The notes under the pieces were generated by a model. The model did not search any database and was not told where the DNA came from. It worked only from the letters and a program-made list of their open reading frames with translations. DNA of 64,000 bases from Apostichopus japonicus. Its lineage: Eukaryota; Echinodermata; Holothuroidea; Aspidochirotida; Stichopodidae. The stretch spans positions 9,699,501 to 9,763,500 of the forward strand of contig NC_092568.1 of NCBI RefSeq assembly GCF_037975245.1, given 5' to 3'. This document shows positions 46,401 through 56,345 of this stretch, piece after piece. Made by a program: the position numbers and the translations under genes. Numbering within the stretch: the first letter of the stretch is position 1; every line of letters begins with the position of its first letter.

Positions 46401-49400
46401 AGACCACAAATGATTCAAGATGCAAAGTTTTGGTACAAAACTGTTTCCGGTATATACTGTACAACACTGTATCATACTCCCCACTATTGACCCTCAAGTT
46501 GAAATATGATCCATCCCATTCAAAACATATCAAAATGTCCACAGTAACGTCAATGTAATGTCCATCTATGAAACTAGTACAACAAAGAAAACTCTATAGA
46601 CCTAATACTGATTATTGAACAAACTCATGAGTGTTTGTCCTCTGCAAAAATTGGGCGAGCAAAACTCTACACTTGTAACTAAAAATCTCAATGTCTACTA
46701 TCAAAGTTCAGGACACAAGAACATTGTTGCACAGTCATGATAGTCACACTTCACAATAGGCCTACGAAATGTTGAAATGCAAACTCAACATTCTTGAAGT
46801 TGTCCTCATTCAATGTCGAATAGCATTGTAGATGATTCTGTATCCCACACACACACACAATTGACTTCCCGATAGTATATTGAACAACACCTGGGCTGTT
46901 GGTGGTCATCAGTTAATGGTTTATTTGAAGCCATGTTGTGCTCTTCAGGCATGCAGGTATTATAAGTTGCAACTACCATCTTTCAACAAAATAAATTTGT
47001 AAGCATTGGAAGGTTTCCAGTAGAGGTCCCCATTGGAGCCCATGCATGTTTATTATGTATAAATACAGGGTTTCCCCCACACTATGTCCCGTACGTCACA
47101 TTTTGTCCCGTACGTCACATTTTTAATTTTGATAATTAGATTTGCTGTGAATATTTTTTCAAATTTTTTGGGATGGATTTTGTTGAACAATGTTCTTAAT
47201 TAGAACTTTACAGAATATCACCCAAAAAAATTGTTCGTCCATATCAAAACTTGAAAAAAAGTGCTGAAAATTGTGACGTACGGGACATCAGTATTTGGAC
47301 GCTAGCTAATTAGCATATTTAATTGATGAACCCCCAAACATAATATGTCAAAATTATTGGAAGGAAGGGTGTATCATGTCCCACATAACTTATATTCAAT
47401 AAATTCATATTGCTGGCAGGGAAATAGGATTCCAAATGTCCCGTACGTCACGCTGCAATTTGAATTTATGCAAATTAGCCGGCTGTAATTGTTCGGCTGT
47501 AATTTTTTCTTTCCTGTAATAAATATTGCATTTTTTAAAATATAAACATAAAAACTGTTGATTTCATCAAATTGATATTTTCTTTTTCCAATTTAATATA
47601 TATTTATCTATCTGCATAAATATTGCATTATTTTTTATAAATTAAGAAAAAAAATGTTGGATTTTATTAAATTGAATATTTCTCTTTCCCATATTGTTAT
47701 GATATTTCCTCATTCTAATTTATTCAGGGTGCCAGTCTGAGGGTCAACCAAGTCCTCGATGGCTGTTTTCCTAATTCTGCTGTCTCTCTCATCTCAAGCC
47801 TTTCCATCTCCCTTCAACCTCTCTCGAGTTTGATTAACTCGTCAGAAGCCCACCCTGTCAGCGGTAGTCTGAAACTTGCAAATAAAAGGTATGATATTTG
47901 ACGGGAGTAACAACAATTTTTTTCACACGTTTAATGTATTCTCTGATACGAGTGCAGTACTGAGCACTTGAATGATTAGACACTCATCTACTGTAAAGAG
48001 GCCCGTGTCAAACGTACTCTGTAGTTTGACACCAGTAGCCCGGGCTGTTTACGGTTTACGGAAGAAGATAGATGATTTGGACACCCTGTAGACAGTATGT
48101 CACAGGGTAGCGAAAAAACATGGTCTGTAATTTCTCGTGATTCAGTGTCTAGTTTGCCTTTAGTTTGGTCTGATGGATCACCTACGTGTGGTTAATATGA
48201 GAATATATACCTAATACATAACAGTAGGTATGCATATAACAGTTACAAGAAAACAGAATTATCAAGTGTTTGCCCATTACCGACTGTCGAATGATTGTGT
48301 TGCAATCAACCGGAAATAGATTTTGGTTTGCTTCGCTCCTCTGATACTAGTCTCCACTCAACTGATACACTCCCCCATCTACCTAATGTATATACAAAGA
48401 ATGGTAGCATTGTTGCCCTGCACCCCCTTTCCCTGAGGCCCATTTATTCATCACTATCCACTTTACCCTCTTGAGGAAAGAAAATGAAGTAATAGTCTCC
48501 TTAGGGTTAATGTATCACAGCTGGGAAGATGGATGTTTGGATGTTGATGTGTTTCTCAAAGTAAGGCGGGTAGCTAGCCTTCTGAAGGACTGTTTTCATG
48601 TTTTCCTGCGCACCTTTCTGTTTTCATCGTGAAATGGTTACATGGTAACCCAGAGGATTCAGTTTTGCTACCGGTGCTGTGGCCGAGTGTGTAAAGGCGG
48701 TGGCATTTGAAGCAATGAGGCTTAGCAATTAGGATGTTCCGGGTTTGATACCCGGCCGGGTCATATTAAGGTGGGCTTTTCATCCAAGAGCAATCTACGG
48801 TTTACTCATCCGAAATGACTTTCTAAATTGAACAAAATTTCAAATTTGAGTTTAAATGTTGAGTTGGAAGTTGCTAGACAAGTAAGTTGTAATCCATGAA
48901 CCCTTGCGGGTTGCTCCCACATTTGTGGTCCCTCGAGCATCGTAAAAATAACTGCTGATTATTCTTATTATTATTAGTTGTGGCTAGTAGCATATACTGT
49001 GGCAGATATACCATATTTACTTCGTTCCTCGCTTACCTGTCTCCCCCCAACCTATGCACCTCATTCTACCGCGCCTAGAATGTCCTGGTAACCTTTTAAC
49101 ACTGTGCACCCTCTGTGACCCGGCTTCACGGGTCACCAACCTTCCTTCTCATTCTACCATATACCATATATTACCATATATTACCATATATAGGCTGCAA
49201 AGTTGCAAAATCCTAAAAGAGTTCTTGACGTGAATAAAATTCATGCTCCAGAAGGTAGTTGTGAATTTTTTTGCCCACAGCTGCTTTTTCTAACCACAAT
49301 GTCTAGGTTTACATTTGGAGGCCCACCCACTTTTGTGTTCTGAAGGGCTTTAATTTAAAAACTAACCCAAGTGTCACCTCATGTTCCAACAATGAAAGAT

Positions 49401-52400
49401 CTCACAGGTAATATAGCTAGCATATAATCTACAGGTAGGGTGAGCATATAAATATAGATCTATGTAGTCAATTGGTTATTCAACAAATCATTTTCCTCGT
49501 TCATGATTAAGTCTTGTTTCTAACTAGTGGTATAAAAAGCCTTGCTGATTGTGCAGATTGCGAAATAACATCAAGGACACAGCCCTGCATCTGTGAATAT
49601 CATACAAATTTTCTAGTTGCTTTGGTGCTTTAGTATGAAGAGCCGTCCCCCTCCCCTCCCCCCCCCCGGAAACTGCCTTCCCTAATTTACATAAGTCTCA
49701 AAGCCATGTCTTTTGTCATCATCCTTGTCTCCAAGAGAAGAAGGACAAAAGTAATTCCATTAGATGAATGTCAAATCAAATAATCTTGTTTATCTGGCAA
49801 GTCAAGATCTCCATCCTATCATGTGGCTGTAAATTTGATGGGTTAAATGCACTATTTCACCTGAGACATTCAGTGCACACTTAAGTGACATGACTTTTCA
49901 ATTATAGTGTGTCGTATACAGTATATGTATATATGCCATTTCATTTCATCTTGTTCAAACCTTAGATTGATGAAGATGGTTTCACCTCATTAAGAAAAAG
50001 AGCTAAATTCCCTCGTGAAAAGTCACATCGGGAGAAGTCTTGTATGTTTTCAGTCACGTTGACCTTTTCTTTGGTTGTGTAATTTGGGTATGCATTGATT
50101 TTAATGGTTTCCTCTGATGCATTGAAGAACGGAGATTAATGAGGCTATTCCGTCCAACTGCTGGCTAACTTGTAGCTAGAAATCAGCTGCTGAGAAAAAT
50201 TTGAAAGTAATTGATTTATAACAAATTAAGAGGTTTTGAACAAATGACAAAAACAAAGAAAGGAAAAACGTACTGTTCAAGTGAGTCATTGGTCTCATTT
50301 GCATCCAGTTGCTTCCAGCTTAATGCAATAACAGCATACATAAAGTCATAGCTCATTGGTGAGTGAATTCCATGCACAGTTTTCGTTTTTTGTGCACCTC
50401 CTTGGCGGAAGGCAAATTGACTCTCGAGATTATTATATATTTGTGGAGATAACATTGAAGGTAGGTAGGTGTTGAAGTTCTATGTAGATCCTGTGATTGT
50501 TACATTGTTGTACAGTTTAACAGTGTAAGTATGGAAATATGACAGTCTGGAATTTGTGTACAGTAACCTAACTACAGTAAAGCTGTTGAATGCACAAACA
50601 GGTTTTATGAAATGTCAAGCACCGTTTTGATTTTACACATGTTGTTGTTTTATTGGTGAAACTGACATCACCTCGGTCTTTTACACCTGTCTCCTCACTA
50701 CAAATGCACTATTCTATCAACCTAAATGTATACTTATTTGAGTAATTGCCTCAGTATTGGTTGTATCAAATAAAATACAGAAATGTCAAAAATTGTTATT
50801 AAAAAACTATAAAATACCAAATTCGTTCCTGTGATTTCAGATCCCATATCTAACGATGACATTTTGAAAAACGAATCAAGTGTTCTTGTTTTATTTCTTC
50901 CTACAAAAGTTGTTACACTACACTTTATGCTGTTCACTTTTCGGTAGATTTGTCAGCCTGTATACATTTCAAGGCCATTGTTTTGCACTTTTCTCTTCCT
51001 GTCTTTCTGAGATATTTCTTTCTTCATTTCGTGCAGTTATTTCTTATCATATTATTTCAGCATATTTCACATCAGATAAATCTGTAGATAGTACAGTAGA
51101 TAAAAAGAAAACCAGAGTTATTGTCATTCATTTAATAATGTATAAATTCTAATCAGTTTTGTCAGCAAAGAAGGCAGGTATATATATACATATACAGTAT
51201 ATATAGCTGAAATGATCTTTTTTTCTTCTGAACGGTTTGATGTTTTCAATTTTTCCCCTCACTACTGCTGTGTGTGCAGTACTTAACTGGCATTTCGCAT
51301 CTGTATGTACCATAAAAAGACTTGTATCTATATATAGGAAGACAGTTATTGCAGAAAGTTTTGGGGATTCGATCGGTGCACTGGTAATCCAGATACATCG
51401 TGTAACATCTTATTGCGTACTAAAAGAGCATTAAAGCAACATTTCATCGTTATTTTCTGACCGTGAGGCTGAGGAGCAGCTAATTGAGGCTTTTCTGGAC
51501 GAGGGGAAAAATAAATGTATATACTTGGTGCTGTGAAAAGTTATTAGAGTAATAAAGTTTTACACCAGTGAAGAATCTTAAATTGTGAAGTTTTTAATGA
51601 CTGCAGCTGCATTTGTTCATTTAATAGTTGCTCCCCTGAGTGGGCAGAAAGGTAGTTTGTTAAAGATTAATATGATTTGAGACGGGTGTAGACACGTTCG
51701 GTTGTTCTCCTGCATCACCAGGCGATTTCCACAAAGTTGTGGAGACTTAATAAATGCTATTCTTTCATATTAAGTGCAGTGCACATAGCCAAATATATAA
51801 ATGAAGCTTTACAGTATTCAGATTTGTAGAATTTGTTTGTTAATGAAGGGAAATGCATCTCACTCACGACCGGTAAACATCTAATAAATATGCCGCAGCA
51901 TCGAAAGATAAAAGCAGGAATATGGCTGTCTGATATCGAAACTCAATAAAACTGAACTGACATTTGAAAGCGAGTCTAATAAAATGTAACATTCCGATAC
52001 CTTGAGCAATGTCTTTAAGTAGCATCATTTGTTTTCTGCAGTTCTTATTACAATTTCCTTTACTGTAAATTATTGCTGCTGTTGTTATCCTTTGGCTTAC
52101 TTTGTACAAGTACTTACCTCTCCCATCACAACTAGTGTACTCTAGTTGGGGTCTCACTGATAACGGTTAGTATCGAAGGCCTTTTTAACTGTTGCCATGT
52201 TTGGAACATTTACATCAAGTTTGATCATCATCAGCCCGGAGAGCAGCACATTCCATGTCTATAATCTTGTTTCATAAAATTCTTTCCTTGCAGTACAAAT
52301 GGCTTAGGAGTTTGGGCAGTCCTAAGTGACATGGAAAATACCAAAGCCATGGGGTACCAGTGGACCAAGTCTGACAGTAAAAAGAAATTACTTTCCTCCC

Positions 52401-55238
52401 TCGGCCTGGACGAGCGGAACATCGTAAGTACAGACTTAATTAGTACTCTATCTTTCCATTCCTAAGTCCGTTCTGGTCATCGAAATCGTTTTCTACAAAC
52501 GTGCCAGCCTTAATTAATTAACCACTTCATATGATGTTAGATTTCCACATTGCAAATTTGCCAGTTTTAAGTTTTAAGTATTTCATTATCCATGAAAATT
52601 GATCAAAATTGACTAGTCGAGCTAATGAGCAGCACATTTATGGAATGTCTATATAATTGAAATCTTAGTGAGTGAAAAATCCAGAACAGTGAAAAAACTA
52701 CCAGCCTCCACCGGGATTCGAACCCGGGCCTCCCACTTTATATGCTGACGCCCTAACCAGTAGGCTATGCACCTGTATCAAACAATTCTGTGGTGACATA
52801 TTTGCCTTGCTCTAGAGATCAAACATGATGCTATAAACCAACTCGAAATCATTTGTGATTCCTAAAGCCATATCTTGAAAGAGATACTTTGAACAGACTT
52901 TGTTAATGAAATGGAGGTAAACGACAAAGGCAAATGAATATTGAAATTACATATTTGAAATTGAATATATATTATTGAAAGTATGTAATAATAATATATA
53001 TAATATATATAATTGAAATTGTAGTTAGTGGAAAATATATGGAAACCTCATGGTAAGTTTCTAACTTACCTACATGGAGATGTGATAGTTGCCTAAATTC
53101 CAAGTTTTACTAATGACTAGTCCAAATTGCTTTAATACTAATAGGCAATTAGTTAAGGTCAGGCACAGTAATATTTATGCCAAATCGTAACATTGCACAG
53201 TAATTATCACAGGATTCCATCAGGTTTTGATGAAATATAAATCATTAAATTTGATTATTGTCTTGGATATGTTTTCAAACATCTGCACAGATGAAACTTT
53301 GATGTATTTTACTGCAAATTCTAGTATTCCTCACTTTGACAAGGACTAATTTATCGTGAATAGCATCGCAACATGTTGAGGTTACCATAGAAGTGTAAAG
53401 ATGTATAGCAGGTCTGTACACAGGAACTGTAGTATTTAACGAGAGACAAACTAGCTATCAAGACATAAAAAACCGCTGCACAAAATTTGAACACTAAATT
53501 ATTTCCTGAATTATGGCCTATATAATCCTTTATGATTGATATGATGTGCTCTGATTGTGTGAGCAGGGAGTAATACACTGTATGTGGAAGCAATACGCAT
53601 ATCATTATGTTTGTAACGATATTTAAATTGACAAGTGTCAATGCTGTACACATGAAAAGACATGAAGTGTAACAATTTGTAATGTTAGTAATTTCAAGCG
53701 GACTGCACCAACCCTGGGGACAGCTATTTACAGTAAACTATAAACCAACTGTGTATTAAACACATGCACTTAACTATATATTACAGATATTTATTACAAT
53801 ATGTGCACCATTTTACTGTGCCTCATGCAAGGAATAATTTAATCCAAGTATTGTATAGCAAAGAGCCTATATATCCAAGTCCACAGATGTCAAAGCATTT
53901 TTTTTTTTATAACACAGGTATTCTACCATAGTATTGTGTAAGAGAGGAAAAATTCAGAGCTTTCAAAACTAGAGCTACACAAAAGTTGAAATTGTTTCCT
54001 GTTATTACCAGATGTTTCATTATAAATAGCAAGCTGCACTCTTACCAGCTTGTAAACTGTTTTGCGAATAATTTGTGATGAGGAAGCGGAATTTATTGAT
54101 CTTTGACAGGTGTTGGAATAATAGTCGGTGCATTATATTTGTTTCCCCTCTCTCACAAAATTCCAGCACCGCAGTTTCTATGCATACTTTAGTGTATATA
54201 TATATACCGTAGTATACTTGTATATAAAGTTCAGTAATAGCAGTATAGTGCTCAATACAATTGGTGCAGAGCTATATAGATGTACTGTATGTATAAACAC
54301 CCTATTCCATCGCTTTGCACCTCAGAGTTTCACACACACATTGAGTTCTTTTCACTGAGTTTCTGAAACTTGTAAACAAGCATTTCCCTTGTGACCATAC
54401 CTTACACAAGATATTTAACAATCTTGAACAACATCAAAATTGGCTATAGCTGTATGAGGAGTATGCGGCAAATAATAAAAGCCCGCAATAACAAGATCAT
54501 ATCTGAAAGCAAACCCAGAGACCAGGGAAATAACTTGCAATTGCAGAAAATAAGGTGACAGGGTGAGAGGCCACAATTTGCTTGCTACATACTGTTAGCT
54601 ATAGGTGATGAGATGTCTTCAAGTTTACATTTACTGCAATTTACAATCATGCTTTGATAATGCAAAACTTTTTTTGATACATGTTAAATTGCAGTATTTC
54701 ATGTACACATGCAATAGTTCTTTAACTTGTAATGCAGATTAAAATCTCTTGTAACATAAAGAAGGTTAGGTTTAGTGTGCTCAACTGCAAACAACACGAT
54801 TCTGTCGTATATAATTCTCCATTTATTTCCTTTTTTTTCCGTTCTTGAAATTTCATATATTAAAATGTTCTATGCACAAATTGTTAAAGGTGATTATAGT
54901 TATTACAATATGTATATGCTATATTGTTTAAAAGGAAAATATATGAATAAATAGAGGGAAAAATTATTATTATTATTATTATGATTCAAAATACTCAAAT
55001 CTTCTTTAAAACATTTCTCTTAAGCTTGTCAAGTCAAGTTTTCTTATTAGAAAGAAACTAAGGAAATGTCAAACAAACAAAAAATCCTTTCTTTTCCTTT
55101 CTTTAGTTGGCATCAAGACTGGGTGGTGTGCCCAAGTTTGCACCTGATCTGGGGATGCTTCAACCTAGCAAACCAGGCGAGGTTCCTCCTCAACCAGAAA
55201 CTCCGCTGGGACAAGAGGAACAGAGCCTTCCAGTAGAG
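32909..55238 (+). CDS. AFTPH: Aftiphilin-like gene (four coding exons seen, 3' end not found)
   Basis: Aftiphilin is a cytosolic accessory protein of clathrin-coated vesicles at the trans-Golgi/endosome and plasma membrane. It binds the AP-1 gamma-ear and AP-2 through short acidic-phenylalanine motifs and clathrin through a C-terminal domain. Exons 32909-34477, 47728-47888, 52294-52423 and 55107-55238 join in phase into 664 codons. The first exon is Ser/Asp/Glu-rich and disordered, with repeated DFxxF/FGxF motifs. The later exons carry ENTKAMGYQW, KKKLLSSLGLDERNI and APDLGMLQPSKP, recognisable from the conserved aftiphilin clathrin-binding domain. The final part of that domain should follow 55238, but I found no convincing exon before the right edge. 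An extra exon inside the 13-kb second gap cannot be excluded. Confidence 0.88.
34600..34795. repeat. Diverged copy of the 145-bp repeat
   Basis: Shares acaagaa.cctatt, cgtcaaatgtcatttgaggtc and aaaaaccttgtaaacaa with the array at 15955-16395, in the same orientation. Confidence 0.55.
34796..36006. other. AFTPH intron, no feature recognised
   Basis: AT-rich intron with a G-rich patch near 35240-35300. No exon fits the phase-0 junction convincingly. Confidence 0.4.
36007..37039. mobile_element. Putative DNA element with eight copies of GGGGTAAAAAAAAACAA
   Basis: Terminal-like CAGTTGGGGTAAA (36007) and its inverted partner taccccacttg (ending 37039). The motif GGGGT-A(6-9)-CAA recurs at 36012-36028 (+), 36039-36055 (+), 36368-36384 (-), 36402-36417 (+), 36799-36815 (-), 36820-36836 (-), 36854-36867 (+) and 37018-37034 (-). 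There is no ORF. I could not establish a target-site duplication, so the exact ends are provisional. Confidence 0.6.
37040..39311. other. AFTPH intron, no feature recognised
   Basis: No exon, SINE or paired terminus seen. A short (CGA)n run lies at about 38127-38140. Confidence 0.4.
39320..39918. mobile_element. hAT-like non-autonomous element (599 bp, TIR TAGTGTTTGCACGGGT)
   Basis: Ends TAGTGTTTGCACGGGT and ACCTGTGTAAACACTA are inverted repeats. Perfect 8-bp duplications gttaatac flank it at 39312-39319 and 39919-39926. Subterminal GGGTACCCG palindromes are repeated near both ends. No transposase. Confidence 0.9.
40007..40051. repeat. Perfect 45-bp palindrome
   Basis: Arm 40007-40028 (accattaatgagttacaccc..) and arm 40030-40051 are exact reverse complements over 22 bp with a single-base centre. 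It would form a cruciform or an RNA hairpin. Confidence 0.95.
40548..40576. repeat. 29-bp palindrome
   Basis: ATATGATACTGTAT, one base, then its exact reverse complement. Confidence 0.9.
41571..41745. repeat. Foldback element with about 75-bp arms
   Basis: Left arm 41576-41650 and right arm 41664-41740 are near-perfect reverse complements (a few mismatches and small gaps). They are separated by a 13-bp GC-rich loop gaggcgcagccga, and gtata blocks outside both arms also pair. Such foldback elements are usually miniature inverted-repeat transposons. Confidence 0.88.
41746..45209. other. AFTPH intron, no further feature recognised
   Basis: No exon fitting the AFTPH phase. A solitary terminus-like gtgcacgccactg at 44418-44430, after a C-run, may be the end of an old hAT-like element. 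Confidence 0.4.
45218..47454. mobile_element. Putative transposon with nine copies of GTGACGTACGGGAC
   Basis: Left end cactGTGACGTACGGGACATTT and right end aaatGTCCCGTACGTCACgct are inverted repeats. Flanks gctatttg (45210-45217) and gcaatttg (47455-47462) match at 7 of 8 bases. The exact 14-mer occurs at 45222, 45392, 45587, 45603 and 45619 (+), 47086 and 47105 (-), 47273 (+) and 47438 (-). The copies are confined to the outer ~420 bp at each end. Three 250-bp tandem units lie in the middle. No transposase ORF. Confidence 0.8.
45871..46614. repeat. Three tandem units of about 250 bp inside the 14-mer element
   Basis: Units start at 45871, 46123 and 46370 (aaatactcat/aaatagtcat). Each contains agctttgttagaccacaaatg, ggtatatactgtacaacact, cccactattgaccctcaagt and cctaatactggttacc-like blocks, nearly identical between units. 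Confidence 0.92.
47728..47888 (+). CDS. AFTPH: AFTPH exon, start of clathrin-binding domain
   Basis: Acceptor tattcag|GGT and donor AAAAG|gtatga, 53 codons plus two bases. It encodes GASLRVNQVLDGCFPNS, then a Ser/Leu-rich stretch ending SLKLANK. The frame is open, and both phases fit the exons before and after. Identity rests on position and phase more than on similarity, so it is less certain than the next two exons. Confidence 0.7.
47889..48671. other. AFTPH intron segment, no feature recognised
   Basis: Sequence between the exon at 47728-47888 and the SINE-B copy; nothing supported. Confidence 0.4.
48672..48990 (+). repeat. tRNA-derived SINE-B, plus-strand copy
   Basis: A box tggccgagtgt (48680-48690) and a B-box palindrome gggtttgataccc (48741-48753). 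The body is shared with 29268-29590 and ends cgtaaaaataactgctgatt plus an ATT-rich tail. tRNA-Ser/Leu-like head, not a functional tRNA. Confidence 0.83.
49014..49110. repeat. Dispersed repeat, inverse of 12950-13035
   Basis: tttacttcgttcctcgcttacctgtctcc, then cctcattctaccg.gcct, matches the reverse complement of 12950-13035 with few differences. Family unknown. Confidence 0.6.
49111..52293. other. AFTPH intron segment, no further feature recognised
   Basis: A short taccatata tandem lies at 49157-49193. No exon or paired termini. Confidence 0.4.
52294..52423 (+). CDS. AFTPH: AFTPH exon with the conserved YQW..LLSSLGLDERNI block
   Basis: Acceptor ccttgcag|T and donor ATC|gtaagt. It completes a split Ser and adds 43 codons including VWAVLSDMENTKAMGYQW and KKKLLSSLGLDERNI, the most recognisable block of vertebrate aftiphilin (Y-W, then KKLL.SLGID.RNI). 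Confidence 0.92.
52695..52776 (-). repeat. tRNA-like SINE head (SINE-C)
   Basis: On the minus strand: A box tagcctactggtta (52754-52767) and B box gggttcgaatccc (52713-52725). The acceptor-stem halves do not pair, so this is a SINE head rather than a tRNA gene. Confidence 0.7.
52777..55106. other. AFTPH intron segment, no feature recognised
   Basis: AT-rich, with a short (TATAA) stretch at about 52985-53015 and an (ATT)n run at about 54965-54982. Confidence 0.4.
55107..55238 (+). CDS. AFTPH: AFTPH exon with the GLGMLEP-like motif
   Basis: Acceptor tttctttag|TTG and donor GAG|gtaggt, 44 codons. It encodes LASRLGGVPKFAPDLGMLQP followed by a Pro/Glu-rich tail. The DLGMLQPSK segment matches the vertebrate block that follows SLGIDTRNI. 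The giant ACC array begins only about 85 bp downstream of the donor. Confidence 0.9.
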
Positions 55239-55322
55239 GTAGGTAACATACAAATAAGGAAAGAAAAAAAAATGAAGAAAACTTTGTAATAACCTCGGCT
55301 TCTTTTCATCTTGCAACATACT

Positions 55323-55323
<1 letters not shown>

Positions 55324-55389
<66 letters not shown>

Positions 55390-56345
55390 CCATCACCATC
55401 ACCATCACCATCACCATCACCATCACCATCACCATCACCATCACCATCACCATCACCATCACCATCACCATCACCATCACCATCACCATCACCATCACCA
55501 CCACCATCACCATCACCACCACCATCACCATCACCATCACCACCACCATCACCATCACCATCACCATCACCACCACCACCACCACCACCACCACCACCAC
55601 CACCACCACCACCACCACCACCACCACCACCACCACCACCACCACCACCACCACCACCACCACCACCACCACCACCACCACCACCACCACCACCACCACC
55701 ACCACCACCACCACCACCACCACCACCACCACCACCACCACCACCACCACCACCACCACCACCACCACCACCACCACCACCACCACCACCACCACCACCA
55801 CCACCACCACCACCACCACCACCACCACCACCACCACCACCACCACCACCACCACCACCACCACCACCACCACCACCACCACCACCACCACCACCACCAC
55901 CACCACCACCACCACCACCACCACCACCACCACCACCACCACCACCACCACCACCACCACCACCACCACCACCACCACCACCACCACCACCACCACCACC
56001 ACCACCACCACCACCACCACCACCACCACCACCACCACCACCACCACCACCACCACCACCACCACCACCACCACCACCACCACCACCACCACCACCACCA
56101 CCACCACCACCACCACCACCACCACCACCACCACCACCACCACCACCACCACCACCACCACCACCACCACCACCACCACCACCACCACCACCACCACCAC
56201 CACCACCACCACCACCACCACCACCACCACCACCACCACCACCACCACCACCACCACCACCACCACCACCACCACCACCACCACCACCACCACCACCACC
56301 ACCACCACCACCACCACCACCACCACCACCATCATCATCATCATC
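55324..56345. repeat. Giant trinucleotide array (ATC)n-(ACCATC)n-(ACC)n
   Basis: Starts with (ATC)n at 55324-55389, then mixed ACCATC hexamers to about 55570, then about 760 bp (some 254 units) of uninterrupted ACC to 56331. It closes with a few ATC units. All long open frames here (poly-Thr, poly-Gly, poly-Val) are artefacts. It lies in an AFTPH intron, about 85 bp after a donor site. Confidence 0.98.

Noticed and set aside
36007-47454. CRISPR array
   Set aside because: The repeated words differ in spacing and orientation, spacers are not of uniform length, and the genome is eukaryotic.
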